Assembly (NCBI GenBank): GCA_013365325.1
Contig: JABVXV010000036.1
Coordinates: 186,001 to 250,000 of the forward strand
Direction of reading: 5' to 3'
Source: Dipetalonema caudispina
Taxonomy: Eukaryota; Nematoda; Chromadorea; Rhabditida; Onchocercidae
DNA: 64,000 nucleotides
The notes beneath the pieces were generated by a model. That model saw nothing but the letters and a program-made list of their open reading frames with translations, did no database searches and had not been told where the DNA came from. Each line of letters begins with the position of its first letter. The stretch's first letter is position 1. This document shows, in pieces, positions 1-15,315 of the stretch. A program made the translations under genes and the position numbers.

Positions 1-1136
1 TTAAGACTTGAAATTTTCATTTAATCTTTTGAAACACATTGTAAAACTATTAATTACAAAAACAAAAGCATATATTTGAAAGAAACAATACGGTGAAAAA
101 GGGTTAATTTACTTCCCCATGAAACATAACTAAATTTCCGCAAGATATATCTAGTTTTCTCAAATTATCATTCAAAGATGGAAATGTTTTTGAATAGTTT
201 GAATTAGTAATTCTCATAGATCATATATCGTATCGTATTATCATCATTTGCAATATGCATAACGTCAAGAGAGAATGAATGATGAATTTATTGTTGCAAG
301 CAGGAAAAAAAGAAATACATTTAGCATTAATGAAATATTGAAATTGAATAAATGAAATAATTAAATGATTGATAGATATTTTCTACTCCTCATATAATCA
401 TTTTGTATTGATTCTTTTAAAAAATTGTATAATTTTTTTTTTTTTTTATCAACACTGCTAATTAATTTTCCAAAGAGTATTTAATTATGTGAAAATTGTT
501 ATGAGAATAAAAGAAAAAAAGAAAAAAAAAGATATATAAATCTTTTCAATTCAACAAAACTATAGTAGTAGTAGTAGTAGTAGTAATATAGCAAATTTAT
601 CTTTACAGATGATGAAGTTTAGAAAGTCGGGAAAATTTTTTGGTTCAATTAAGCTATACTTGCATTATTTATGAAAGATTGAAAGTATTATATGAATTGG
701 AAAGATACCAATGTTAATAGAAATTCTAATATTTATCCTTTGAAATCAATCAATTACCAATCATTTCCACGATTGATCAAATTGATGAAACATGAAATAA
801 TTGATTAGTAAGCTACTCTAATATTAGTACTAATTATAGGTAATTTGATTAATTTGATGAAAAAAAAAAAGATATGATTAATATAATAAGGTAGCATATA
901 ATCCTATTCTTTTTTTTATATCAAAGAGAGAAATAAAATACCAAAATATCTTCCTCTCAATTATTATTAATTCAGGAAAACGGAAAAGATACACATATCG
1001 TCGTTCGACATTTTTCAACCCTCCTCTTCCTAATTGTAATCAAATTTAACAGTTTACACTAATTTAACAAGAATGTAATTTTAATACAAATCCATTAATT
1101 ATCATTAAAGGTTATCATAATTATCATAATAGACTT
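1..1136. other. Left-end AT-rich stretch
   Basis: No gene or RNA was recognised. It contains the TAG microsatellite and several A or T tracts. No open frame of note is present on either strand. Confidence 0.55.
563..585. repeat. (TAG)n trinucleotide microsatellite
   Basis: About seven perfect TAG units in AT-rich sequence. Confidence 0.9.
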
Positions 1137-1277
1137 TTACTCTTCTCCCAAATAACAAAATGTTATACCTTTTCTCTCCATTAACATCATATTCCTTATC
1201 TTCAGAATTATCATTTCTAAATTAACCATATCTTTTTCCGGATCATAATATACAGCTTCGTATCCTGAAAATAATAT
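1137..1277 (-). CDS. Possible terminal exon of an unidentified minus-strand gene
   Basis: Read on the minus strand, a TTTATTGCAG acceptor precedes a 47-codon open stretch that ends in TAA at 1139-1137. The translation contains a coding-like segment (GYEAVYYDPEKDMVNLE) in otherwise low-complexity surroundings. A second acceptor (TTTTCAG) lies 14 bp inside, so the true start of the exon may be 1263. A donor-like GTATAA near 1170 means it may also be an internal exon. No family was recognised. The rest of the gene would lie to the right on the minus strand, but no further exon was found before the plus-strand gene at 2107. Weak call, based only on splice-site context and composition. Confidence 0.3.
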   Translation of the reverse strand: MLFSGYEAVYYDPEKDMVNLEMIILKIRNMMLMERKGITFCYLGEE

Positions 1278-1330
1278 CTGCAATAAAGAAAAAAAAAATC
1301 ATTAGATGAGACGTCCGTTTTCACAACGAT

Positions 1331-1520
1331 CCGGTTTGATTAAAGCAAATGATCAGGTCTGATCATCTTCGGAAATATTGCTTGAACTGTTTCTTCATGA
1401 GTAATTTTCCTTGAAATGGCCTTCATATCCGGTTGATTAAAACAAATGATCAGGTATGATCATCTCCGGAAATACTGCTTGAATTGTTCATAAATAATTT
1501 TCCTTGAGATGGCTTTCATA
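1331..1520. repeat. Two-copy direct repeat of about 95 bp with an internal palindrome
   Basis: Copy 1 (about 1331-1426) and copy 2 (about 1429-1520) share most of their sequence, with scattered substitutions and small indels. Each carries ATGATCA, four bases (GGTC or GGTA), then TGATCAT, a perfect inverted repeat. The divergence suggests an old duplication. It lies about 600 bp upstream of the CIAO2B start. Confidence 0.8.
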
Positions 1521-2106
1521 TTACACCTTTTATATTTTTTTTTTGTCATTAACTTTATGAATCATACATTAGTAACTTACAGATTAGTTCTTTAAATTTC
1601 AACATGTTCTTTCTTTTTTTTTTAAGCTTCAGATGGTGTGTTAAAAAGGTTTAGAATGAGAAGCAGTTGGAATTAAGTAAGATACTGAATTAAGTAATAA
1701 TTTTAAAACTTCTAATTAATAACTTCTAATTATTATCCGGCAAAGGAATGCATTCCTTCCCATAGTTTATTATTCTTTTCATCTCCGGATTCTTTTCAAG
1801 TCAACATTTTGAACTCTTTGAGCTTTCCATTTCATTTATCATGCCAAGATTGTCGGAAATAGTTGATTGGATTTTTTGATTTCTGAGAAACTAGTCGTTG
1901 ATCTTAATGTGGCATATTATCAGTCTTCGTCCATCCAGTGGATACTTCACAATTTTCCTCATTTATTCGATATTAAACTGATGAATTTGTCGATTTTGAA
2001 GAACAGCTGTTTGCTTTTGTGTTATGGAAGAGATGGATACATAGGTATTTCAGAATACTTATGGTGGTTACTCGAACAAGCTAAGTGACGAATAAAACGA
2101 AGTTCG
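1521..2106. other. Upstream flank of the CIAO2B-like gene
   Basis: This stretch contains an open frame at 1867-2088 that lacks an ATG at its start and resembles no family I know. I treat it as 5' flank or UTR. No promoter motif was recognised. Confidence 0.5.
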
Positions 2107-3281
2107 ATGTTACCCAGTAAGTTGGAAAATGCAACACCAACGGTGTATACTACGAAATCTCGTAGTAGAAAGGTGTCTGATTCAGACATGAATCCAAACA
2201 TTGTTGATCCAATCGATGCTCAGGAAATTTTCGACTACATAAGGTTACATTTTTTCATCACGACTTTAGTTTTCTCACGACGTTTCACGAAGTTTGTTGT
2301 CACTGTGACTTAATAATGCCAAGTTTTGTCAGAATCTTTCGTAAAAAATTTCATTTCATCTAACATCTAAGATTTCCAGCGTCCTGCAAACTAGAACTGT
2401 TCAGCATTCGTCTCCTACCATTAGAAATGTTGCAAACCAGACAAACTTGGAAGTACTGAATACATTTAAAGTCTACTTTATCATCAATTGATATTAGCAA
2501 ATTCGATTGCTGACTCAACTATAATTTATGTTAGTGAGGGTATTTGTTATCATGTAGCTTCTTCTATTGTAACAGGCATGTTGTTCCAGGGATATTAATG
2601 ATCCGGAACATCCGCTTACGCTTGAACAATTGAATGTCGTTCAGGAAGAACTAATTATGGTTGATAAAAATGATGGCGAAACGACTGTTGATGTAATCAT
2701 GGGATTTTTTTTAATAATTTTTTTTAATATTGTTAGTTTTAATCAAGTATTAAAATTTTCATTCATTTATTACTATGTCAACTGACAGCCTTTTTCTCAG
2801 GTCGGATACGTGCCTACAATACCACACTGTTCAATGGCAACACTGATTGGTTTAACAATACGAACAAAATTGCAACGATCTGTGCATCCTAGTGTGAAAG
2901 TAAAATAATTTCTGAAAGTTTTACCTTTCTATTTTCCTCACCAATTTTCACTAAAAAAAATTACCTATGTTTTAAAAAATTATTACACAGATTACTTCCA
3001 GTAATTACCCTTTGAATTTGAACATATTGCAGAGTACGGAAGTTGGGAAATTTCCAGAGAATGTCTTCTGAGTAGATATTTGCAAAATCAAACCTACTAT
3101 TTGATGATGCAGGATTTACATTGAGTTATTGCAGATAATAGTAAGAATTACGCCCGATACTCATGTATCTGCAGATGCAATAAACAAGCAGTTAGCGGAC
3201 AAGGAACGAGTAGCGGCTGCACTTGAAAATCCTGACTTGTTGCGGGCCGTTAATCAGTGCTTGACACCGAAAGATTTCTAG
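2107..3281 (+). CDS. CIAO2B: CIAO2B/MIP18 family protein (cytosolic Fe-S cluster targeting factor)
   Basis: The four exons are 2107-2243, 2590-2692, 2801-2899 and 3135-3281; they join in phase to 486 nt, 161 residues. The family (FAM96B/MIP18) works with CIAO1 and MMS19 in the cytosolic targeting complex that delivers Fe-S clusters to nuclear and cytosolic apoproteins. What is seen: the N-terminal half ends in [10 protein letters not shown], then [17 protein letters not shown], the signature [14 protein letters not shown] with the conserved reactive Cys at about residue 90, and a C-terminal [16 protein letters not shown] block close to the human protein. Length matches the family (about 160). 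All introns are GT-AG. The ATG was chosen because the conserved region starts about 35 residues in and no better upstream exon is visible. The next plus-strand gene begins about 800 bp downstream. Identity is very secure; only the 5' end could change. Confidence 0.96.
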
Positions 3282-4077
3282 AAATGTTGTGCCCTCATAT
3301 TATGCTGGAGTATTTTTTTATGTACAACTTGTATTTCTTTCCTCAATTGCTCAATTGTCAATTGTTCTGAACTTCAAAATCTAGGCCAGTAGCATGATCG
3401 AGAAGTTTTCATATAAACCTGGTATTTTTTGCAAACATTGTCGCTTCAAGAAGTTGAAGTATTTCGTCATTACTTGTCTTTTAAAACAAAATTTTATAAA
3501 TACTTGTTGCACTAGCAGTTTTGTAGTTAAGGTTAAAATGAAGATAGAATTGCAAACCTACATTTATAAAGTTGACCTTTAACTTCTTGGATATTTCACA
3601 CATGTTGATATATCTTCACATGTTCAATAAATTAAAATATTTCTGAGAAGCGATGTCAGTCTGTTATTCAGAATAAGTAGATAAGACTAAACGCAGTTTC
3701 CTTTTGTTTTCCGTCATTATTAACTCCCTCAAGCAAGTATTCTTTAAAGTAGTCGATGTTTTGTCGGATATTCTTGAGGAAATTATATTATTTAGTACTT
3801 CTGCTATTATAATGACAACACACTGATATTTGAGATTGTGCTCTGCGAACACTGAGTTCTTATTTCTTCAGGATAACGGATGAATATTGCGTAAAGGTTT
3901 CATGTTGGCTCGAACTATTGACCTATTCCGAAGTTCTTATGTACTAACCGAGAGATGCATTTTACTGATTGATTGTATACAATGGTGACCATAAAGAATG
4001 AATTTTTTAGACAATATAGGTATGTAGAAGTTTAATTCCATATCCGTGTAATTCAGGCGAAGATTTGTCGTTGAGAG
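3282..4077. other. Spacer between the CIAO2B-like and MRM2-like genes
   Basis: Apparent 3' UTR and spacer. An AATAAA at 3626-3631 is a possible polyadenylation signal about 345 bp after the CIAO2B stop. A TTCAG at 4052-4056, 21 bp before the next ATG, could serve as a trans-splice acceptor. Short open frames at 3394-3582 (+) and 3664-3852 (-) look like noise. Confidence 0.5.
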
Positions 4078-5590
4078 ATGTTGCATTGTTTTTCAATATC
4101 AAATTTAAGAATCACATTATGGCTTTCAATGCGTTACTTCTCCAAGGGCAAAAAATCGACAGCCACTTTGAAATATCTACAAAAGCAATGGTCTGATGAA
4201 TTCTCCAGAAAGGCTCGTGAACATTCATATCGAGCTCGGAGTGCTTATAAGTTGTTGGAGATCAACGAAAAATATAAAATTATTCAACCTGGTAAGTTTG
4301 ACTTGAAACATTATTTTGATAATTGGGAACTAAGGAAAGTATGGTGGCTGAAAAAGAAGGGTGGAAATGAAAGGAGAAAAAGAAAGGCAATAATGTATAA
4401 TAAAAAAAAAAAAGCAAGGAATAATTACAGGTGTTCCCTGCTTTGATTTCTTCTAAGGCTTTCCTGTTTGTTGTTTTTTTTCCTTTGGATTTATTTCGTT
4501 ATGTAGGTATGGTAGTTGTTGATGTTGGAGCTGCTCCTGGATCATGGTGTCAAGTAGCTGCTGATATTGTACAGCCAAATGTGTATGATGATGCTTTTAT
4601 TCTGGGCATCGATTTACAGGTATTCAGTTTTTTATCACTGCTGCAAATATTTGGACGCGAACTTGTACATGAGATAACACAATAATATTCTTTTCAGCCA
4701 ATAGTACCAATTTCGGGTATTAATTTTTTGGATCAATCCGATATTACTGCTCAAAAAACTCATGAAAGCATAAAGCAACTTTTGAATGGAAGATCTGTTG
4801 ATGTTGTGATCAGTGACATGGCCCCAAATCCTACAGGTAATGAAACTTTTATCATTAACGTAGAAACAAATGTTCAAATGCTTCATTTAATTCAGTTTCT
4901 GCAAAAAAAAATAACTGCTTCTCCAAAATTCATGCTCCGTGCTAATTTGAAAATGCAGCAACTGGATGGCGGCGAAATAGTGTAGAAATATTTTAGTATC
5001 TCCATATAAGCTAGAAAAACATTACTAAATGCTAGTCTATAAATTTAGTCTTAATTACACAAAAGTTTTACTGGCAGGTAAATTTGCCATTAACACTGTA
5101 ACCTTAGAAATAAGAAATGCAGAGCACTTCCTGATAATTGTAATGTGAATATAGTTCCGGCTGACTTCACTTTTGACTTGTTTAATTTGTTTTTGGTGAT
5201 TGTTAAATGATAAAAGACATTGAACGTTTATGGTAACGCTGATGTATTAGGTAGAAAGTGGAAAAGATTCTTCTTTCTGTGCAATTATATTCCGTTTCGT
5301 ATAGAGATCATTTTTATGTTTATTTTAAAATTATTGTAGGTGATGGAGGCGTTGACCATGAACGAATTTTGTCACTTTGTGCGACAGTACTGGAACTTAG
5401 TGTGAAAAAGTCAGTGATCCCTCTAGTGAAAAATGGTACATTACTGTGCAAAATATGGGATGGACCAAGGCGGGAAGAATTTATTGAACGCCTTAAGCGA
5501 GATTTTAAGCAAGTGTACACAGTGAAACCTAAAGCTAGTCGTGATCATAGTGCGGAAATATATCTGTTGGCAATAAAGAAACTGTTATAG
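4078..5590 (+). CDS. MRM2: Mitochondrial rRNA 2'-O-methyltransferase (MRM2/FtsJ-RrmJ family)
   Basis: The exons are 4078-4291, 4507-4619, 4698-4836 and 5340-5590, joining to 717 nt, 238 residues. The family uses S-adenosylmethionine to methylate a ribose 2'-OH of large-subunit rRNA; the MRM2 branch acts in mitochondria. What is seen: a basic, hydrophobic N-terminus (about residues 1-30) that could be a mitochondrial presequence; SAYKLLE with Lys58; the SAM-binding motif DVGAAPGSW at 77-85; SDMAPNPTG with Asp149; LLCKIWDG with Lys193; and SAEIYLLA with Glu228. These four residues form the K-D-K-E catalytic tetrad of RrmJ-type enzymes, so the enzyme should be active. Introns are GT-AG and phases fit. 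A 503 bp intron lies before the last exon and contains no further exon that I can see. The start was chosen for the N-terminal extension; Met18 is a possible alternative. Confidence 0.95.
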
Positions 5591-6382
5591 AAAGACATTG
5601 TGTGCCACAAACAGTTGGTATTCACAACGTTTTTTGTCCACTAATGATCACCTTAACTTCTGGATGTAATGATTTTCTCAAGTAGGCATTCTAAAAGAAC
5701 CTGGTGATTTCAACTATCGAAACATCCTATTGAATTCCTTATTAGCTACTTATCTGCTATTCAGATCACTACAACAACCTTTGAATAATTACAAAAAATT
5801 GTTTTTTCCATAAATGCACAATCATTAACTTTTCGATTATATCCAAATATTCGCTCTTTACTTTTGTGATGAAAAAATTCAGATCAAATTTTATGGGAAG
5901 AAAAAAAAGTTAGCTAAAATTTTCTTTTAATCCATAAATTTCTACACTATAATAATATTGCATGTTTAACATGAAAAAGTATACTTGTACACATTACAAA
6001 GTATCATTTATAATAACAAATTTATAGGATGACAATAAATGAAAATGTATCCAAAGAATAAACAATTCTCTGGAATCTAAAATAAGACACACATATATAT
6101 ATATATATCATTGATTCTGAAATAAAGATAAAATAAGTTTAAAGTAAGAATTGAGAAAATTCTTATTTCATACAAACAATTTACATTTAAAAAAAAAAGA
6201 AAAAAGTAATGCTTAAATTCTATGCAAAAGAAAACTATGCTTTTTCATCAATTTTAAGAAATTAAATAAAGCCTAGGAAATTTAAATGAATTCGAAGTGC
6301 TTTTTCTTTTTTTTTTCAATAATGTTTTATTTATTCCCTAAAGTTTATTCAGTATAATTATTTTGTTTTTCAATTCTAATCG
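5591..6382. other. Convergent intergenic stretch (MRM2-like / kinase)
   Basis: AT-rich sequence between two convergent genes. It holds a short (AT)n run near 6092-6109 and A-rich tracts, and no coding signal. Confidence 0.6.
6326..6335 (-). promoter_or_regulatory. Overlapping polyadenylation signals of the kinase gene
   Basis: Two overlapping AATAAA hexamers on the minus strand lie about 50-60 bp beyond the kinase stop codon at 6383, the usual distance for 3' end formation. Confidence 0.55.
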
Positions 6383-10557
<4,175 letters not shown>

Positions 10558-10571
10558 CAGCTTGGAAACAT

Positions 10572-11213
10572 CTAAAAATGATTTCGAAAACACTAAATGT
10601 ATTTTATATTGTGCTGCATACCACTGTCAAATAAATGTTTTATAAATTTTTAATTACATCATACATATCACAAACATTGACAACTAACTGATAGAATGAA
10701 TTAATGTAAAAGTAACGAGAAACGCGATCTTTTCGCAATAATAGTAATCACAATATAAAACAGTGTTTAACATTGCTTTTCCAAAGTTCAAAAATCTGTT
10801 TTAAAAAAACAGCTGAATACTCAGTTTTGCAATCATTAGTTTGTTGCTTTCGCAGAAAATTTTATGGAATACCAAATGAAGATGAATAAAGGACAGGGAT
10901 CAAATTCTGGCTCAGGTATGAATATACTCACCTAGTAGCTAATCACAGCAACAGCCATCGTTAAAATAAATGTAGCGATCCTACAATGTAGACAACGAAA
11001 AAAAATACTTGAGTAGAAATTTTTTTGATGACAGCTGTGTAAGTAAAATAAAAATTTATAGCAAACTTCACAAAAATAAAGTGTTCGGCCTTCCAACAGA
11101 AAAGCATATCTTACATTTGAAAGAATGAGTAATAACGAGGCCTTCATAATGCATATCATTCATATTAAATAGTCTAATATCTATCAGTCAAGCTACAGGA
11201 GCTTTACAGAAAC
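10572..11213. other. Spacer between L40 and the kinase
   Basis: I searched this stretch on the minus strand for SH2-coding exons and found none. An open frame at 11159-10932 with a hydrophobic start (MICIMKASLLLILSN) is interrupted by good donor and acceptor sites but leads to a very short peptide; I do not call it. The two genes may be co-transcribed, which is inference. Confidence 0.45.
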
Positions 11214-12982
11214 TTAACACAACCACTTTTTACTGACATCAACATAATGGCCGTCAGGTGGGTCGTACGATTCCAGCGGAGGCGTCAATGTTGGGCCCTT
11301 GTAGGTAAAGCTTTGCAAAAAACATTCATCAGGTTCAAGGGCAGCTTTATACAGTTCTGGCGATAGCATCTAAAATATTTATACCGATAATTCAGAAACC
11401 ATTAATTTTTTAGAAAAGCAGTTAAGAAGTACTATTTGGTTTTCTAAATAGAATATATAGCAGAATGGTTATGAGGTAGTTGACAATCATTTGATGAAGA
11501 GATGCTACAAAACTCAGATATCGGGATTTGCCACTACAAATATGACTAACTTCTTAATCTGCAACTCTTACTAGAAGTCGTCGAAATATAAGAAGACACT
11601 TTTCAGAGTTAAAACGGCTAGTGTCCAAGGTAAGGCATAAAAGTCAGTGATAAAAATGGACAGAAGACCATGTTGCTTTATAATCTTTCTTCTGAAGTCA
11701 CTATCAGGAATCTTCAAGTAATATAAATTATTTCAATATGTTTGGGAACTAATAAAAGTAATCGATGACATCAAGAGTCGTATGTAAAGTTAATTAAACC
11801 TTGAGCTTCTGCAAAGCATTTTCTTGTTTCCGAATACTTTCCGCGATCCAACGCAAATCCATAACTGCTAATTTATTAAGGTAATGTTTATAATCCATCT
11901 CCAGAATTTCACGTTCATCCACTTCATCTTCACTTAACTAAAAGTAAAACATTTCCTGTAACGACAGGAGTACTGCTGTTTTTCCTAGTTCCATAACTTA
12001 CACATTTTTAGAATATCTTTGCAGGACAGATTTTATTTCTGCATAGGAATGACAATATATTCCAGGAAACTCAAAACATAAGAAAATACAAATCTCCTAA
12101 AGCCCAATTGATGACTTCGCTACTGATTATCTCTCATATAAATCGTATTTAATCCTGCCAATGTCATCAAAATGTATTTTACCTAACAATTTCATATTAC
12201 CGAAAAACAAATATGCATTCATTGAATAATTACATTTTGACAATGAATTCAATTAAGAGTAAAAATGCAAACAAATCTAACCCTGACAGTAGGCCTTATT
12301 CGTTCGTTAATAGTTGCCTCATACTTTTTATCGAAAACGAATTCCTCCACAGGTTTTGGCTTTTTGCCGAAGCTTTCTAGAAGTTTGATTTCTTTCTGCA
12401 ATTTCCTCCTAAATAAATATAAAGGATATTCATGATATTATCTACTAATGTAAACGAAATAGTTTTAAGGATGAATAATGGGTGCGAAAATTAATAACAT
12501 GATATGACGTCACTTGTCGTTTTTTCACATAAGTCATCACACGTAACAGTGAAGAAATAACTGGATTTTTATGTTACGATTGAATAAGAAAATAGATGAG
12601 GCAAAATTCGTTATGTAAATTAATGAATTTTTCACTCATTTAATCTACTGAAGTAAAGTAATCACACTGCATGACCACTTTGCTATGCACATAACAAAGT
12701 CTTTTCGCTTTTGCGTGTCATGTTATATCCCATAGAAGTACGTTAGTCTCATTAAGAAATATTCTAAGCTGGTTATTAAAATAATTTGATATTAATCTAA
12801 AAAAAACGAGATAATTACCTTTTCCTCTCTTCTCTCATTTTGGCAATTTCAGGATCCATTTTTTTCTGCGCTTTCACAAACGGTGAAGAAAGTTGAATCG
12901 CTGATGTATGTAAACGGCCAGCACTAACTTTTACGAGTGGACCCCAGCTTGGTCCACTCAATCGGCGTAAAATATCAGTCAT
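11214..12982 (-). CDS. MRPL40: Mitochondrial large ribosomal subunit protein L40
   Basis: Minus-strand exons 12982-12819, 12408-12282, 11937-11800 and 11369-11214 join to 585 nt, 194 residues. The protein is a structural component of the mitochondrial 39S ribosomal subunit. What is seen: an N-terminal region (first 40 residues) rich in Arg, Ser and Leu with little acid, consistent with a presequence; a long charged helical region with KMREERKRRKLQKEIKLLE; and a C-terminal block YKGPTLTPPLESYDPPDGHY close to the animal L40 C-terminus (GPHYTPPIPNYQPPEGRY). Length is close to the human protein (about 206). The gene starts 461 bp from the PAM16 start on the opposite strand, so the two probably share a promoter region; both products act in mitochondria. 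Confidence 0.92.
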
Positions 12983-13443
12983 ATCTAAACTAGTTCATTG
13001 TAACCCTTGACCTCGAGATGCACTAACCTATCGCCAGTAACGCAAAACAGATCACGCATATGCGAACTACAGTGATCTAACACCTTTAACGGGCCGCAAA
13101 TACTAAGCAGTGAAAAGTGTGTGGAGAGCTAACAATGGTAAGTTGTTGGTTGCTTGTTGGGATTAAGGATCGTAAATGAAGGATAGCTAGTGATGGGGTT
13201 GATTCCGGAAAGTCATACAGTACACTTGTTTTCCAGGAAATCATATACTATACTTGTTTTCCGGAGCATCATACACTGTACTTGTAGCAGGAACTGAAAA
13301 TTATAATTGATCAAATAACATAGAGGAAACGAACAGTGACTGAGAGTATGATAGATTTATTTTAAAATGTGACACGATAGATGTTATTATGTAGTTTAGC
13401 TATTTCTCAATCAACTTAAATTTCCTTTTTCAGGTCACACGTT
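12983..13443. promoter_or_regulatory. Shared bidirectional promoter region of L40 and PAM16
   Basis: The 461 bp between two divergent start codons must hold both promoters. It includes a comparatively GC-rich segment around 13000-13110, a possible non-coding first exon of PAM16 ending in ATG followed by GTAAGT at 13135-13143, and a threefold 28 bp repeat at 13205-13288. No TATA box or known factor site was identified. Confidence 0.55.
13205..13288. repeat. Three-copy 28 bp tandem repeat
   Basis: Copies 13205-13232, 13233-13260 and 13261-13288 share CCGGA-like starts, TCATA cores and (in the first two) ACTTGTTTT ends, with several substitutions. The period is exactly 28 bp. It lies in the probable first intron or 5' flank of PAM16. 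Confidence 0.8.
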
Positions 13444-14690
13444 ATGGTATGGAGAAATGCGATCAAAATTGTGATCGCTACTAGCGAAGCTTTGAGCAAA
13501 GCATTCACTCGAGCTGTACGGGAAGAAATCAGAGGTTATTTTTTTTCTAAATAAAATAAAATAGATGGGAGCTATAAGAGTGGTCTGTTTCTATTCGTAT
13601 AATCCATATCAATTTAAGATATTTCAATGCGCATATGAGCTTGCTTTCATATCCAAGCATGAAGTGATATTCGCTGCAAAAGCTTAAGCATTTAATCAAA
13701 AGCTCTTATCATTTAAAAACTGAACCTGTGTAATTGAAAATAAGATAAAATTATTTTATGAGAGCATTGTTCACAAATATCTCATGACGTAGGTCTGGAT
13801 TAACGAGTTCTAGTTCAGATCTAAAAGTTAGTGGTATAAAAAAGTAACGGAAAGAGGGAAAAAATAGATAGAGGAAGCAAAATTGACCTTCAGGTCAACT
13901 TTGTTTTATAAGTTCTCGTCAAGAATTCTTGCCTGTTTTTCGCTTATTGAAATGTAGCACTATCTAGATTACATTTCAGCAAGTCAGCAAGCAGCAGCTA
14001 ATCGCGCTCAGCAGACTGGTGAAAGTCAGAATGAAGCATGTGAGGCCAGTCGAACAAATGCTAAACTTGGAATATCTTTGCAGGTCTGCTCTTTAATTAA
14101 ATACATTTTGCTGAATTTCTGCTTTGCTAGAATTTTGTGCCTAAATTTGAATTCATCCATTCGGTAGTATAATTTTATGTTTTTAATGCAATGAAAGTTC
14201 TCAGGAAGCGATGAAAATTCTGAATGTGCAAGATCCACTGAATCCTGAAGAAGTTGAGAAGAATTATAGGCATTTGTTTGCCATAAATGACAAAACTAAA
14301 GGAGGTTCATTATATCTGCAGTCCAAAGTATGTTATGTTAACTATTTTTGTGTTAATCGATTCAGTTGTTTGTGAGAAATTTATCTGAAGACGTAATCAT
14401 TTGCTACAAAAGTCTCTTAATGTCAGCGGTTTTTCAGTCATAAGTTATTTAGGTGTTGTTTTTGATAAATGTTATATAGTCTTGTGTGTACCATATGCTG
14501 AATGACATCAGTTTATGTTGACTGTGTTCATTAGTCTCCGTCAACAGTTGAAGGAATTATCGTAACCGTTGTACTACCTTTTTTTCAGGTATACCGTGCA
14601 AAAGAACGGATAGATGAAGAATTGCAAAAACGATTTGGATCTGAAACTATTCAGGAAGCAAAAGAAGTTAAAAAGGACGAAAAAAGTTGA
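13444..14690 (+). CDS. PAM16: PAM16/TIM16, J-like subunit of the mitochondrial import motor
   Basis: Exons 13444-13534, 13980-14083, 14205-14327 and 14589-14690 join to 420 nt, 139 residues. PAM16 binds PAM18/TIM14 on the matrix side of the TIM23 translocase and controls its stimulation of mtHsp70. What is seen: an N-terminus [17 protein letters not shown] with a hydrophobic helix, then [11 protein letters not shown], a Gln/Ala-rich linker, and a J-like domain with [26 protein letters not shown] and [21 protein letters not shown]. The HPD motif of true J proteins is absent (DKT here), as in all PAM16 proteins. Length matches the family. A more upstream ATG at 13135 is followed at once by a donor and would read out of frame with the conserved protein, so 13444 was chosen. 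Introns are GT-AG. Confidence 0.95.
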
Positions 14691-15033
14691 TAGTAAGTTT
14701 TTTTAGATAGTATTTATTGGTTTTCAGTTAATGCAATGATTTATTTCTGTACTTTTCTGTCAACGAGGTATTTATTGTTACATGTTAGAATGTTTTAGGT
14801 TATTCAGTGATATTCTTTGTTTTGAAAAAATTTCTCCTCAGATTATTTTGTTTACTTGTTAGTAACTGGATAGAATTTGTTCCGGAGACACTGAGAGGTG
14901 AACCGGTTTTGGAACATCCAAGTTTAGTATTTTATAGAGACAAAGAATGATAGAGAAGTAAATATTTCTCCACTTGTGAGACACTAGTCACCAATATTTT
15001 CCTTTTATTTAATGAGCTATACGTGCTAGCTAC

Positions 15034-15039
15034 AATAAA
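15034..15039 (+). promoter_or_regulatory. Possible polyadenylation signal of PAM16
   Basis: An AATAAA hexamer on the plus strand 345 bp after the PAM16 stop codon. It is the first plausible one in this flank, but AT-rich sequence makes chance matches common. Confidence 0.3.
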
Positions 15040-15066
15040 AAGGTGGTTTGCTTAAGTTTTTAAGGA

Positions 15067-15315
15067 TCAAATTCCTTCTCCATTGTTATTTTCTAGACAC
15101 TCCATGCAGTTGTCACGGCGTTTTTTTAATAGTTCATTACGTTTCATCGGTGTTTTTATGCTCTCAGCCCTTGATTTTGCAGAATTATTGATCGCCCTTT
15201 TGCCTAGTCCAGTTTCTGAGCCTTTATTCTCAGGAATACACTTACCTCGGGAGTTTTGAGGAAAGGAGGGAAAAAAGATGTCAAGCAAAAAGAATATTTT
15301 AAATGTTAATTCCAT
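15067..15315 (-). CDS. Doubtful small open frame with a signal-peptide-like start
   Basis: An 82-residue open frame on the minus strand begins with a hydrophobic segment (MELTFKIFFLLDIFF) and continues with a basic, Lys/Arg/Asn-rich tail ending in NNNGEGI. A strong donor-like site (CGAG followed by GTAAGTG) lies about 70 bp inside, so it may be spliced. It could be a small secreted protein, but no homologue is known to me and chance open frames of this size occur in such sequence. It lies 377 bp beyond PAM16 in opposite orientation. Confidence 0.2.
   Translation of the reverse strand: MELTFKIFFLLDIFFPSFPQNSRGKCIPENKGSETGLGKRAINNSAKSRAESIKTPMKRNELLKKRRDNCMECLENNNGEGI

Noticed and set aside
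10932..11159. 75-residue minus-strand open frame with a hydrophobic start upstream of the kinase
   Set aside because: Good splice sites break it up and the spliced product would be about 20 residues; no SH2 or other domain is present.
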